Source: Brasilonema sp. CT11
GTDB taxonomy: Bacteria > Cyanobacteriota > Cyanobacteriia > Cyanobacteriales > Nostocaceae
Direction of reading: 5' to 3'
NCBI RefSeq assembly: GCF_017982655.1
Contig: NZ_JABXYX010000076.1
Span: 1 to 37,030, forward strand
Length of the DNA stretch: 37,030 nt
Positions 1 to 8,551 of this stretch are shown here, piece after piece. The notes beneath the pieces were generated by a model, which saw only the letters and a list, made by a program, of their open reading frames with translations, was not told the origin of the DNA and searched no databases. Position numbers and translations under genes: made by a program. The stretch's first letter is position 1, and the number at the start of each line of letters is the position of its first letter.

Positions 1-73
1 CTTTAGCTTGGCGGTAAAGCTGTTCTAATTCAGAAATCTTTGAATGCGGAGCTATACTGATTCGTTTTGGCAT
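1..73 (-). CDS. IS630-like transposase, N-terminal fragment
   Basis: Reading leftwards from an ATG at 73, 24 codons stay open to the window edge. The peptide begins MPKRISIAPH and continues with an ELEQLYRQAK segment. This matches the usual opening of the helix-turn-helix half of IS630-type transposases common in cyanobacteria. Only the first residues are inside the window, so neither the DDE catalytic domain nor integrity can be judged. It could also be a stand-alone helix-turn-helix protein of the same family. Its position beside decayed genes fits an insertion-prone site. Confidence 0.55.
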   Translation of the reverse strand, partial: MPKRISIAPHSKISELEQLYRQAK

Positions 74-122
74 AGGTCATATTTGCACTGCCTGCTTTTA
101 TCATAAGCGATTAGGCGGACAT

Positions 123-365
123 GATATCAGCCCCGTCTTCCTGACGATGGGACGGCGGCGGCTGGCGAGTTCAGGGGTGGGGGGTACGCGTGAAACGCAG
201 GAGATGCTAGATTTCTGTAGCAAGCACAACATCTCAGCCGATGTCGAAATTATCTCGGCTGCGGATATCGACGACGGTTTTGAACGGCTTGAGCGGGGAG
301 AGGTGCGCTATCGTCTGGTGATCGACATGGCGACGCTCGAAGCGCCAGCCGGGGACACTGCCTGA
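123..365 (+). pseudogene. Zinc alcohol dehydrogenase, C-terminal remnant
   Basis: The frame ending at the TGA at 363-365 encodes GGTRETQEMLDFCSKHNI and then a RYRLVIDM segment. These are hallmarks of the C-terminus of the YahK/cinnamyl-alcohol-dehydrogenase-like zinc alcohol dehydrogenases. Homology seems to start before the ATG at 147, since the in-frame codons from about 123 also fit the family (PVFLTM before GRR). Only about 80 of roughly 350 residues remain; the zinc ligands and the NAD(P) fold are missing, so it cannot be active. The stretch is clearly richer in GC than the DNA to its right, which suggests acquisition from another genome followed by truncation. A short functional protein starting at 147 is unlikely. 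Confidence 0.7.
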
Positions 366-390
366 TCTTGCCCGCCACGGCTCACAAAGA

Positions 391-492
391 GGAGAAAAGC
401 AAATGCGTTACAATCAGCTAGTTGTTGGGCGCTCGGCGCGGCGTAGCCGTGCCATTACTTGTGACAGTTGCGTAAGTCCTGGAAGGTTGTGA
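391..492 (+). pseudogene. Possible aldo/keto reductase start remnant
   Basis: A good ribosome binding site (GGAGAAAA, from 391) precedes an ATG at 403. The first six codons read MRYNQL, the usual opening of aldo/keto reductases (family pattern MRYNQLGxTGL). After that the similarity stops and a GC-rich GCGCTCGGCGCGGCGTAGCC stretch takes over; the frame ends at 492. Together with the alcohol dehydrogenase remnant just upstream it may be the scar of a former ADH-AKR gene pair. The match is only six residues, so this is tentative. Confidence 0.35.
466..481 (-). repeat. Dispersed repeat terminus, copy 1
   Basis: On the minus strand this reads CAGGACTTACGCAACT. The identical 16-mer occurs on the plus strand at 34899-34914. 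Ends of this kind are typical of insertion sequences and small non-autonomous elements in cyanobacteria. No transposase lies directly next to this copy. Confidence 0.5.
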
Positions 493-591
493 TTGCAAAT
501 AGATATCTGTCACATTTATACCCATGTTTATAAGAAAAAATATACTCTATCAATTCGGAGATGTCTATTAGTGCTGAGCAGTTTTGTGAAT

Positions 592-3500
592 TTAGCGGAA
601 GATTTTTCTCCACCAAGGACGATTTCGTTCCTCTTGCTCTTTAGCCAGTTTCTCCTGCTCTTTAGAACGTTGCTGTAGACTAGCACTAATAAAATCTAGC
701 TCTTGGGGTGTCATTTCCTTAGCTCGCTTGTGCAGCCAATCTTGAGCGACAGCCAATGGCACACCCCGCAACAATGCCCCAGTGTCATGATTACTACTCT
801 TCCACTCCAGCACTGCTACTTTTAACCGTTCCTGCCAAAGGCGAAACTGACGGTTAGCGTTCATCCACTCTCGCAAAGTCAGCCATTCCTGAATCAGCGC
901 TTCATGAACAACTTCCACTGTATCTTCCCTGGATTTTTCATCACGCCCAGTGACAACCAAACGGGCTGGGTATCCTGCTAAATAACTGACTAATCCCCAG
1001 TTTTCATCTCCAACTTCTGCACGGGTAGCGATGCGACGAGTATCTTCTGTTACTTCTCCTGGGCGGACTAATTGCACAAAAATCCGTGGTACAATTCTTT
1101 GCTGTGTTTCGTCGAGTCGTTTATAAACTTCCTCGGCGTGATTAGCCAAAGCTTTTTTCACACCCCCAATCGAATCATAAGCTTGATGAGTTAACTTGCG
1201 CTTTTGCTGCAATGACCAAAGTCGGGTGAGAGCAAATTCCAGCAATGGCAGATTCCCAGGCTCATTTCCGACATCATCTAAAATTCGTTGTGTTAATTGC
1301 GCTTCTAATTGAACTACCATTTTCTGGGCTGGCTGCTCAATTGCTCTTTGCAGTTCCTCACGATTCATTGAACTTAAAAATTTCGGTGTAAACTGTTCCA
1401 ATGCATCACTAAATGGACGATACCCAAGCATAAAGCCGGAAAAATCAGCCCTTAAACTGAAGATGAGTGTAAAGTTGTCCAGATGAATCGCTGCCAACAG
1501 TGCATCAACAAAACGTTCAATTACCTCCTTATTCTGGCAGAGGGTGTAAAGTTCCTCAAACTGATCTGCAAACAGCAACAAGCGTTTACTACTATCACGT
1601 TCATTAAGCCGAGATATCACCGTAGATAAAGTAATTCTGCCAACTTCCATATCTGCTGCTAATCCCACAGCTTCCCGCAGTTGTGCAGTTTCTTCAGTTT
1701 CTGGTTCCAATAAACGCACTAAGACAGAAGCTAACTGATAAAATGGTTTATCCCCAGGACGAAATGATTCAATCAACCAGTTGCCATAAGTCCGCAGTTG
1801 AGGAAACAACCCCGCATACACCACAGAAGATTTGCCACTACCACTCGCACCAATGACTCCTACCAAGGGCTGTTGATTAACAGCTTCAACCAAACCATTG
1901 ACAAACGTCTCGCGTCCAAAAAAGAATGCTGCATCATTTTCCGTAAATCTAGCTAATCCAACATATGGATTGGGAGGAATAACGTCAAATAATGGCTGAA
2001 CAACACTAATTTGCTCTTTTTTCAACAGAACCGGAGTTTGCTGCTCTAAATAATTCATTAAAACCGAGCAACCTAATTTATAAGCAGACTCGATCTCTCG
2101 CCCAGCAGCTATTGCATCGTAAAATGCCACAGAAAATGCTATCGCCGCTTTATCCCCAATCGTTCGGTTCATGCCAATCACATAGTTGACGTGTTGGCTG
2201 ATGGCTTTTGCTTGCACTTCACTATAACAAGCATTGAGAAGTACGCACTCAACTCCCTTGGTAGCAAATAACTCAAACATACTGGAGAGCGCATCTGCGT
2301 TGAGAAACGCTGGCTCATCTGCTTCATTTTCTAAAACGATGCCATCAACGGAAGCACCATGCCCACTAAAGTGAACAATCTGGGGTTGGTAATCTAAGAT
2401 TGCTCGGTAAAAATCACGCTGACGTACTGCCCACTTTTGCTCTAACTTGAACTGTTCACGCTTATTCCCTCGTTTCAACCCTTCATCAATTTCCCGTATT
2501 TCTTTGTCCAATTGCAACCTGGAAGTTCCTGCCGGATTGGCAGCCAAAAACAAAATTACGTTCTGTACCCTGTCCTGTGGCGTGGCGCGATTTTCTTCAT
2601 TAAGACGGTTTAAATAATCTTCTAATTCTAATTGTTCAGCAAAATCGGCATATTTTCCTCCAAGCGTTTTCAGTTTTTGAACTGCTAACATACCAATGGG
2701 GTTAGCTTGCCCAGGAATAGAACCAATCTGTCTGGGATCTCTCAAGAATCCGTCAAAAGAACTGGTTGATAGCCCAATTTTATCTGCTATATGCTCTGTG
2801 AGTTGTTCTAGTAAGTTGAATTTTACAATAGTTTTATCAGTGGCAGGAAGTGAGTCAAGAAGTATCTCATCTACCTTATCTATGAATTTATACTCAACTT
2901 CATTGGGATTGGTATCAGGAGCAATTTTTGTCTCTGGTTTTTGCTCCACCAATCCACCCAATAATACCTCAGCAACATGAACTTGACTGGACTGGGCAAG
3001 CATCGTCTGTTGAATTACACGGATGACTGGTAAGGTGACAACTGGGGCTGCTGCTATTAAGCCTGCTAATTTCCGCGCCATTGGTGAAGCCGTCAACCGA
3101 AAACGCTGGAAACGCTGTTTTGCTGTTAACTCAGTAGAACTGTCATTTGGTTCGTCCTCGTTATTTGAATTTTGCCTATTCGACGGAAACACAACCCCAG
3201 AGGTCCAAACTGCACCTGCACTTGCAATCATTTGGCTCCAGGTTGCAACCATTTCTGGCTCTAATGTGAAAACAGGTATTTTTATATCCTGATCTTTGTC
3301 AATTTCATCCCAAAGAGAAAGTTGCCTAACTTGCAATTTTTGATTGGCAACTCCTGGAGCTAGTCCAGATAACTGTACTGTGGAAGCTAAACCAAGCGCA
3401 GTTCTACCCCAAACCCATTTTGGTAACATCTGCACAATTGCTACGGGGCCAGTGTTTGCCCAAGTACTGAGTGCGGAGATAATACTCTGGTTTTGCGCTC

Positions 3501-4350
3501 CCTTTTGCACACCATCTCGCCACATAGGTGATACACAATCGCTCAATATTAAAATTAGTCGTCGTCCATTGGGATTTACTAATTCTTTGGGACTACGATC
3601 AGATTGCTTACTTACTGCTGAACCGATCCCTGGACGAATTTGCACTTGTTTTTCTTGATTAGTAAACAAGCCCCACGTGCGGATATTGCGAAAAGCACCA
3701 ACGCTTTCTAAGAGTTGTCGCAGTTCTAAGACAGTATCTCTCCAGATCAGCATCGATGCCCCCTCATCAATTACTAAATCTAGTTCTAACCAGAGTTCAG
3801 AAGCCGGCTTGAGTACTGGTATCCAAAGTTGCAGATTGGCAATTTGCTCTGTAGTTGCAACCTCATCTAATACAGTGTCATAAATGGAGGGTACGCGGCG
3901 TATCAACGATTTTAGGGATCGCGCCAGATCCAGTTTGTTTGGCAATGAAGCTGCATCTGGCAGTCTAATTGGAAGTGTACCTGCTCCTTCTGATTCTTGA
4001 CTATCCCTCGATACTGTCTTGGCGTAAATGTTTGCTTTTGGTTGTGAAACTGTTCGAGGTTCTGGTGTTTCTTGAGATTTAGAAGATAGCGGTGTTGATG
4101 GCTGAGTATCTTTTGACTGAAGTTTTTCCTCAGATAGTAGTGTTGATGGCTGAGTATCTGCTGCCTGAAGTTTTTCCTTTACAACAGTGGTTGTCACCTT
4201 ACTTTGAGAACTTATAGGAAGTTCTTGGTTATTTCGCCCAGAGAACCGAGACTGCTGTAATGCCAGCCAGAATATATCTGTGAACTGTTCTGCTGTCAGT
4301 TCACTTAACTTCTCATGTTCCCGCAAAACCCCAATCAGTTCCTCTATCAT
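592..4350 (-). CDS. vWA-like/CHAT protease/nSTAND NTPase fusion protein
   Basis: A 1252-residue protein and probably the largest part of a vWA-MoxR-VMAP conflict system. Order: a short N-terminal segment, then a low-complexity linker (40-130) with a tandem 16-residue repeat containing DTQPST. Residues 187-390 form a vWA-like domain resembling SAV_2336-type N-terminal regions, with a degenerate MIDAS (DEGAS, 195-199). The CHAT caspase-like domain (about 595-770) has His664 in HFSGHG and Cys708 in LLNACYS. The STAND NTPase has P-loop GASGSGKS (834-841), Walker B LLLFADQFEE with Asp929, and the VVHEALIQEW motif (1147-1156) of its winged helix. A basic tail ends WWRKIFR. The ATG directly follows the TAG of the MoxR gene (TAGATG), so translation is probably coupled. 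Expected role: sensing plus proteolysis of cell targets upon infection or stress. Domain calls are strong; the biological role is inferred. Confidence 0.88.
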   Translation of the reverse strand: MIEELIGVLREHEKLSELTAEQFTDIFWLALQQSRFSGRNNQELPISSQSKVTTTVVKEKLQAADTQPSTLLSEEKLQSKDTQPSTPLSSKSQETPEPRTVSQPKANIYAKTVSRDSQESEGAGTLPIRLPDAASLPNKLDLARSLKSLIRRVPSIYDTVLDEVATTEQIANLQLWIPVLKPASELWLELDLVIDEGASMLIWRDTVLELRQLLESVGAFRNIRTWGLFTNQEKQVQIRPGIGSAVSKQSDRSPKELVNPNGRRLILILSDCVSPMWRDGVQKGAQNQSIISALSTWANTGPVAIVQMLPKWVWGRTALGLASTVQLSGLAPGVANQKLQVRQLSLWDEIDKDQDIKIPVFTLEPEMVATWSQMIASAGAVWTSGVVFPSNRQNSNNEDEPNDSSTELTAKQRFQRFRLTASPMARKLAGLIAAAPVVTLPVIRVIQQTMLAQSSQVHVAEVLLGGLVEQKPETKIAPDTNPNEVEYKFIDKVDEILLDSLPATDKTIVKFNLLEQLTEHIADKIGLSTSSFDGFLRDPRQIGSIPGQANPIGMLAVQKLKTLGGKYADFAEQLELEDYLNRLNEENRATPQDRVQNVILFLAANPAGTSRLQLDKEIREIDEGLKRGNKREQFKLEQKWAVRQRDFYRAILDYQPQIVHFSGHGASVDGIVLENEADEPAFLNADALSSMFELFATKGVECVLLNACYSEVQAKAISQHVNYVIGMNRTIGDKAAIAFSVAFYDAIAAGREIESAYKLGCSVLMNYLEQQTPVLLKKEQISVVQPLFDVIPPNPYVGLARFTENDAAFFFGRETFVNGLVEAVNQQPLVGVIGASGSGKSSVVYAGLFPQLRTYGNWLIESFRPGDKPFYQLASVLVRLLEPETEETAQLREAVGLAADMEVGRITLSTVISRLNERDSSKRLLLFADQFEELYTLCQNKEVIERFVDALLAAIHLDNFTLIFSLRADFSGFMLGYRPFSDALEQFTPKFLSSMNREELQRAIEQPAQKMVVQLEAQLTQRILDDVGNEPGNLPLLEFALTRLWSLQQKRKLTHQAYDSIGGVKKALANHAEEVYKRLDETQQRIVPRIFVQLVRPGEVTEDTRRIATRAEVGDENWGLVSYLAGYPARLVVTGRDEKSREDTVEVVHEALIQEWLTLREWMNANRQFRLWQERLKVAVLEWKSSNHDTGALLRGVPLAVAQDWLHKRAKEMTPQELDFISASLQQRSKEQEKLAKEQEERNRPWWRKIFR

Positions 4351-5514
4351 CTATACTTCTGTGCTACTTAGGCTTTTCAATAACAGCTTTTTCATTTTTT
4401 CCAGATTAATCTGGCTCTTGCTAACCTTTTCATTAGTTACCAAGTAGACGATGTTTAGAAGTTGATCAATTGCCAGATTATCTTCCTTGTTTAACAGTGT
4501 CAGAAAAGACCTGATTAATTCTAATTCTTGGCTTGATTCTGAAATTTCTCTTATATCCAACTGTGCCTTAACAATATCTTTGAGGGCTTCTTCTCCAGGT
4601 TCTGGCATATTTACCCGGAGACATCGCCGCAGAAAAGCGGGAGGAAAGTCTCGCTCGCCATTGCTTGTCATAATAATAAACGGAAAAGTGGAACAACGTA
4701 CATGTCCACCTTTAATCGGTGCATCAATGTTGCCGTCTTTAGTGCGAACCATAACTTCCTCTTCTCCAAGCTGCTTAGATAAGCGAGCTAGTTCTGGAAT
4801 TTCAAATTCTCCCTCTTCAAATAGATTCAGCAAATCATTTGGTAGATTAATATCACTTTTATCTATCTCATCAATCAGCAAAACTCGTGGATAGAGAGAG
4901 GGTAGAAATGCTGTACCAACAGCTCCAAGCTGAATATATTCACCTATGTTATGCTGATTATCATCTGACTGTGCACTTTGATTTTTCTGTGGCAATTGTA
5001 CATCTTGCAGTCGAGCGATCGCATCATAACGATAAAGCCCCTCTTGTAAAGTTGAGCGTGTAGTAATTGGCCAAAGTAGCACTGATCCTAGCTTAAGTTC
5101 ATGAGCAACAGCATAGGCTAGAGAAGTTTTGCCATTACCTGGTTTACCTGTTACGAGCAAGGGACGGCGTAGGTAAAGAGCAGCATTAACCGCGTCAACG
5201 ACATCTTTATCAGTATTATTTTTGTCAGTTTGGATACGAAAAGTTTTACCTCGTTCCTGGTCTCTTGTATTTTTGTCAGCTAGATCTTGGAGTTTATTCC
5301 AACGGTCTTTAATTTCAGTTTTCTTTTCTTTTCTTTTAGGTTTATCTACAGTAGATTCATCTTTATTTTTCTCTTTTTCAATTTCAGTTTTATCTTCAAT
5401 ATATTTATCTGGATTATTAAAACTGCGCCATTTAGGTGGATCGGGGAGATGCTGAATTGCATCGTGCGGCTCACTATTACCTTGAAAAATTTTCCAGTCG
5501 GTTAATTCATCCAT
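4351..5514 (-). CDS. MoxR-type AAA+ ATPase
   Basis: A 387-residue AAA+ ATPase. After a charged, Lys/Glu-rich N-terminal stretch (40-95) come Walker A GKPGNGKT (123-130), Walker B VLLIDEIDKSD (Asp215, Glu216), sensor 1 IIMTSNGERDFP around Asn285, and the arginine-finger-like LRRC (295-298). This arrangement is typical of MoxR ATPases, which act as chaperones on vWA partners. In the ternary conflict systems the MoxR protein provides the NTP-dependent switch. The start has a strong ribosome binding site (GGAGG with 8 bases to the ATG), 20 bases after the VMAP gene. Its stop abuts the start of the vWA-like fusion gene, its expected partner. Family assignment is firm; coupling to the neighbour's vWA domain is inference from family and gene order. 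Confidence 0.9.
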   Translation of the reverse strand: MDELTDWKIFQGNSEPHDAIQHLPDPPKWRSFNNPDKYIEDKTEIEKEKNKDESTVDKPKRKEKKTEIKDRWNKLQDLADKNTRDQERGKTFRIQTDKNNTDKDVVDAVNAALYLRRPLLVTGKPGNGKTSLAYAVAHELKLGSVLLWPITTRSTLQEGLYRYDAIARLQDVQLPQKNQSAQSDDNQHNIGEYIQLGAVGTAFLPSLYPRVLLIDEIDKSDINLPNDLLNLFEEGEFEIPELARLSKQLGEEEVMVRTKDGNIDAPIKGGHVRCSTFPFIIMTSNGERDFPPAFLRRCLRVNMPEPGEEALKDIVKAQLDIREISESSQELELIRSFLTLLNKEDNLAIDQLLNIVYLVTNEKVSKSQINLEKMKKLLLKSLSSTEV

Positions 5515-5534
5515 TTTTTAGTCCTCCAATATTG

Positions 5535-7067
5535 CTATAATATTGCTCTAATCGCGTCAATAAAATTGGGGAAATCTTCTAACTTTGGATCTTCACATAA
5601 TACCCCTAAATGATAACCTAAATAATTTTTACATTCGTTATTCTTAGCATAAGCCTTTTTTCTCTCGTCTCTTAAAAGTTCAAATAAAATTCTAAAGTCC
5701 TTAAGAGAGGATACACTGTATTTTTTTTTAATTTCATCTTCTACACATATATTTGTAATATTATTAGTCCTTGTCCACATAGCAATAGGAATTCCTGATT
5801 GGATAATAGCGCTGAATAATTTTTTACATTCTTCGTCAGTTAGTGGCAATGAGCAGAGCAGCCCTATATTCTTCTCTAATCGGTATCTTAGCCCCTCCCA
5901 ATCACTATTATCTAGTTCTTTAAGATATTCAATTCTGTTGTGAATAAGCGGCTCATTTAATTCTGCACGGAATTTTTCCAACCTGCTCCTACCCTTATCT
6001 AATTCTCGAAGAAACTTATCATATTTGACGCGGTCATAGGAACGCACAACAACTTTGTAATCTTGCCCAATAAAATAATTATCCAAAAAATCATCTTCTC
6101 CTAGCTTCCAATGTTCTACTTGTCTATGAATATAGTCAATAGTCAGAAAAAACTCAATTATTGGTTCAGATTTTTTTATTGTTAGAAGTCTTAGTATTTT
6201 TTCAGCTTTTTTAATCAAAAGATCTATTTTAATTTTTATTTCATTTTCGGAACAGAAGATACCCTTCTGTTCCTCATCTAAGTCTAGTGGTTCAATTCCT
6301 TCTTTATCTTCATCATTAGGAATCAGGAATGCATTAATAGAGAATTGATTATTTTTATGGTTAAGAAAAATGAGTAAATATGAATTAGAATTTTTATTGA
6401 GTTCTATCTTATAATTATGTGATTCTATCTTATAATTATAGGGACGGAATAAACATAAATTCAAAGGTTGCATAACCTTGTCCAAATATTGGCTAACCTT
6501 GTCAGCCCAAGCCTTCAAATCCTCACGATCTAGCTTTTCTAATCTATTATCATTAGCTAAAGAATCAGCAAAATTTACAATTGGCAGACTACCATCTGTT
6601 AGTTTAGTTGAAAACTCTTTAAGAAAAAAATTTCTTATATTGTTTATATTTTTAATTCTAAACCTATCTAAACTTTGATCTAAACCATGTAAAATTTTTG
6701 TGGCAATTTCTTCACATATATCAAAATCAATGTTTGTAAGAATTGGTACTAATTCATTATCAAAATATTTTGTAATTGGGCTATTAGCAACTTCTATCTC
6801 ATTGTGAAATACGAATAATTTTTGGTTTCCAGGATTTGTCTTCTGTGCAGCACGAACTAAATCTTCAACCCATCCCTCTGACTTGGCTGCTTGTATTAAT
6901 TTAAAGACAATATCTTGTAAAATCCCTTCGCCTGCAATTGCTCTTAAATTTTTATCGTCGAATCCAAATGTCAACATCCGCTCTAGGGATGCTGTAGTAG
7001 GAAAAGCGTCAATCAAAGCCAAATATAGTTGTTTAAATGTTTCACCAGATAATTTCATATCGTTCAT
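5535..7067 (-). CDS. EAD1-VMAP protein of ternary conflict system
   Basis: A 510-residue protein. Residues 4-90 are an EAD1 (effector-associated domain), a death-like adaptor, nearly the same as that of the next gene upstream. About 98-205 is a poorly recognisable helical middle part. The C-terminal half has the VMAP-C signatures: EPIIEFFL (301-308), VEHW (317-320), GIPIAMWTR (425-433) and LGYHLGVLCEDP (483-494). VMAP (vWA-MoxR-associated protein) is thought to link the MoxR-vWA switch to effectors, with EAD1 recruiting EAD1-bearing effectors by homotypic contact. Two starts are possible, 7067 and 7058; the second aligns with the start of the neighbouring EAD1 gene. The gene body is visibly richer in A and T than its neighbours, suggesting separate acquisition. 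The domain call is confident. Confidence 0.85.
   Translation of the reverse strand: MNDMKLSGETFKQLYLALIDAFPTTASLERMLTFGFDDKNLRAIAGEGILQDIVFKLIQAAKSEGWVEDLVRAAQKTNPGNQKLFVFHNEIEVANSPITKYFDNELVPILTNIDFDICEEIATKILHGLDQSLDRFRIKNINNIRNFFLKEFSTKLTDGSLPIVNFADSLANDNRLEKLDREDLKAWADKVSQYLDKVMQPLNLCLFRPYNYKIESHNYKIELNKNSNSYLLIFLNHKNNQFSINAFLIPNDEDKEGIEPLDLDEEQKGIFCSENEIKIKIDLLIKKAEKILRLLTIKKSEPIIEFFLTIDYIHRQVEHWKLGEDDFLDNYFIGQDYKVVVRSYDRVKYDKFLRELDKGRSRLEKFRAELNEPLIHNRIEYLKELDNSDWEGLRYRLEKNIGLLCSLPLTDEECKKLFSAIIQSGIPIAMWTRTNNITNICVEDEIKKKYSVSSLKDFRILFELLRDERKKAYAKNNECKNYLGYHLGVLCEDPKLEDFPNFIDAIRAIL
6820..7058 (-). repeat. EAD1-coding direct repeat, copy in VMAP gene
   Basis: This segment, encoding EAD1 of the VMAP protein, is close to identical in DNA sequence to 7800-8037 in the next gene; by eye about nine of ten bases match. 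The main length difference is one extra codon (FGFDDKNL against FGLDKNL). The similarity stops at the domain boundary. Confidence 0.8.
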
Positions 7068-7161
7068 AGAAACTGCTCATATAAGCTGAAGCTTTTTAAT
7101 AATTGTTAGTTTCTGATGGTATTTTCAAATTAATTTCTTGAAGGCCTGGATTCTACCTGTC

Positions 7162-8037
7162 TCATCTTTTTTTCATAACTGGTATCGCTCCTTGTGAAAT
7201 ATTTTCCATTTCAATGGCAACCATACCTTCATCAAAGCCTCGTTGAAACGCATCTTGATTATTATAAGTTTCATAACCCAATCCGTCATAAAATCCTTTA
7301 GCAAACTCAATGGCTGCACTATCTTGAATTGGGTTATTCATCCCGATCACATAATTAATGTATTGGCTAATAGCCACAGCAGGTTTTTCTGAATGACAAG
7401 CGTTAAGCAGTACGCATTTAACATAATCAGCGTGCAACTTAAACAGAGACGCTAAACTAGATGGTGCAACTGGCTTATTGTTTCCCCCATCATCTTCTAA
7501 AAGCAAACTTCCATCTTCTTCACCATGTCCGCAAAAATGAACAATAGATGGTCGTTCTTCTGCAATTGCTCTGCGAATATCGGCTGGACGTACAGCTGTT
7601 CTCACCTTAATTTCAAATAAATCTCGCTTGTCGGCTCGTCGTATAGCTTCTTCTATTTCTCTAATCTCTTGATCTAAACGCAAGCCGCGGGGAATAGCTG
7701 CCAAAATTAAGATTTTTTGCGGGTGATGACTTCGTTTTGGAGGAATGTTGGGTGGTGTTTCGGGAGCAGAATTTGGCAGTCCTTGAGCAATAATCCTCAA
7801 TTGTTGGTTTCCAGGGTTTGAATCACACGCAGCACTAACTAAATCTTCAGCCCATCCCTCTGAGTTGGCTGCTTGTATTAATTTAAAGACAATATCTTGT
7901 AAACTCCCTTCGCCTGCAATTGCTCTTAAATTTTTATCTAATCCAAATGCCAACATCTGCTCTAAGGATGTTGTAGTAGGAAAAGCGTCAATTAAAGCTA
8001 ATTGTAATTGTTGGCGCTGTTTACCGGATAAACTCAT
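7162..8037 (-). CDS. EAD1-CHAT caspase-like protease effector
   Basis: Probable first gene of the operon. An EAD1 adaptor domain (about 3-88, counting from the TTG at 8046) is followed by a Pro-rich linker (about 89-105) and a CHAT protease domain (111-285). The caspase-type dyad is visible as His174 in VHFCGHG and Cys217 in LLNACHS. CHAT domains are cysteine peptidases of the caspase-gasdermin superfamily, and in EAD-linked conflict systems they are the presumed killing or processing effector. I chose the ATG at 8037, with AAGGGA upstream, rather than the in-frame TTG at 8046. Its CHAT domain is a diverged relative of the one in the 1252-residue protein (both have RLDQEIREI- or LQLDKEIREI-like segments). 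Both catalytic residues are present, so it should be active. The partner is predicted to be the VMAP protein through EAD1-EAD1 contact. Confidence 0.87.
   Translation of the reverse strand: MSLSGKQRQQLQLALIDAFPTTTSLEQMLAFGLDKNLRAIAGEGSLQDIVFKLIQAANSEGWAEDLVSAACDSNPGNQQLRIIAQGLPNSAPETPPNIPPKRSHHPQKILILAAIPRGLRLDQEIREIEEAIRRADKRDLFEIKVRTAVRPADIRRAIAEERPSIVHFCGHGEEDGSLLLEDDGGNNKPVAPSSLASLFKLHADYVKCVLLNACHSEKPAVAISQYINYVIGMNNPIQDSAAIEFAKGFYDGLGYETYNNQDAFQRGFDEGMVAIEMENISQGAIPVMKKR
7800..8037 (-). repeat. EAD1-coding direct repeat, copy in CHAT gene
   Basis: Partner of the 6820-7058 repeat. The high DNA identity confined to one domain points to recent duplication or ongoing gene conversion that keeps the two interaction domains matched. 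Confidence 0.8.
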
Positions 8038-8551
8038 ATTTATCAATCCCTTATATTTTTACTACATATTGGAAATTGTTGTGGCTGGTTCTGTGCAATA
8101 GGATGGTATTCCCGGTTGCCAGTTGTGTGGGTTAATAATTGCCGTTGCAACCTAAAACTTGTATCCCTTGTATAACCAAGGTTTCTAGCTCCGATTGATT
8201 TCATTCACGGGTATTGGCTTTAAAACAGTATCCATAACAAATCTACAAATCTAGAAAATACGATTCCAGATAATATTATCAATTTAGGCAGGTTTTTGAT
8301 AGCTAGGTGAGACAAAAGGGAAAGCACCCCTCTTCGGCTAACGCCTTAAATACCCGTTGCCACACCCCAGTTTTGCTCCATCGACTCTACCATTAACTGA
8401 TGACACGCCCTAGTACCGCTGCGCGGAAGTCAAAAGTCAAAAGTCAAAAGTCAAAATAAAGACAGCGTAAGCGTTTGATAGATTTTGAATGGGTGGTTTA
8501 TTTACGCTTTAGTGTACTAGATTCTTCATCAACTTTTAAGGCAAACTAGTA
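8038..8551. other. Intergenic region upstream of the conflict operon
   Basis: About 510 bases without a recognisable gene. It must hold the promoter of the minus-strand conflict operon, but I could not pick a convincing -10/-35 pair. It contains a four-copy heptamer repeat (8429-8456). A short stretch around 8330-8410 reads MVESMEQNWGVATGI on the minus strand and could be the decayed tail of a gene, but it matches no family I know. Confidence 0.4.
8429..8456 (+). repeat. Heptamer tandem repeat (GTCAAAA)4
   Basis: Four perfect copies of GTCAAAA. Short tandemly repeated heptamers (STRR type) are a known feature of filamentous cyanobacterial genomes. It lies between the conflict operon and the SorC regulator. 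Confidence 0.9.

Noticed and set aside
493-678. Plus-strand 61-residue open frame as a gene
   Set aside because: It overlaps the 3' end of the large conflict gene on the other strand; low-complexity hydrophobic translation and no ribosome binding site.
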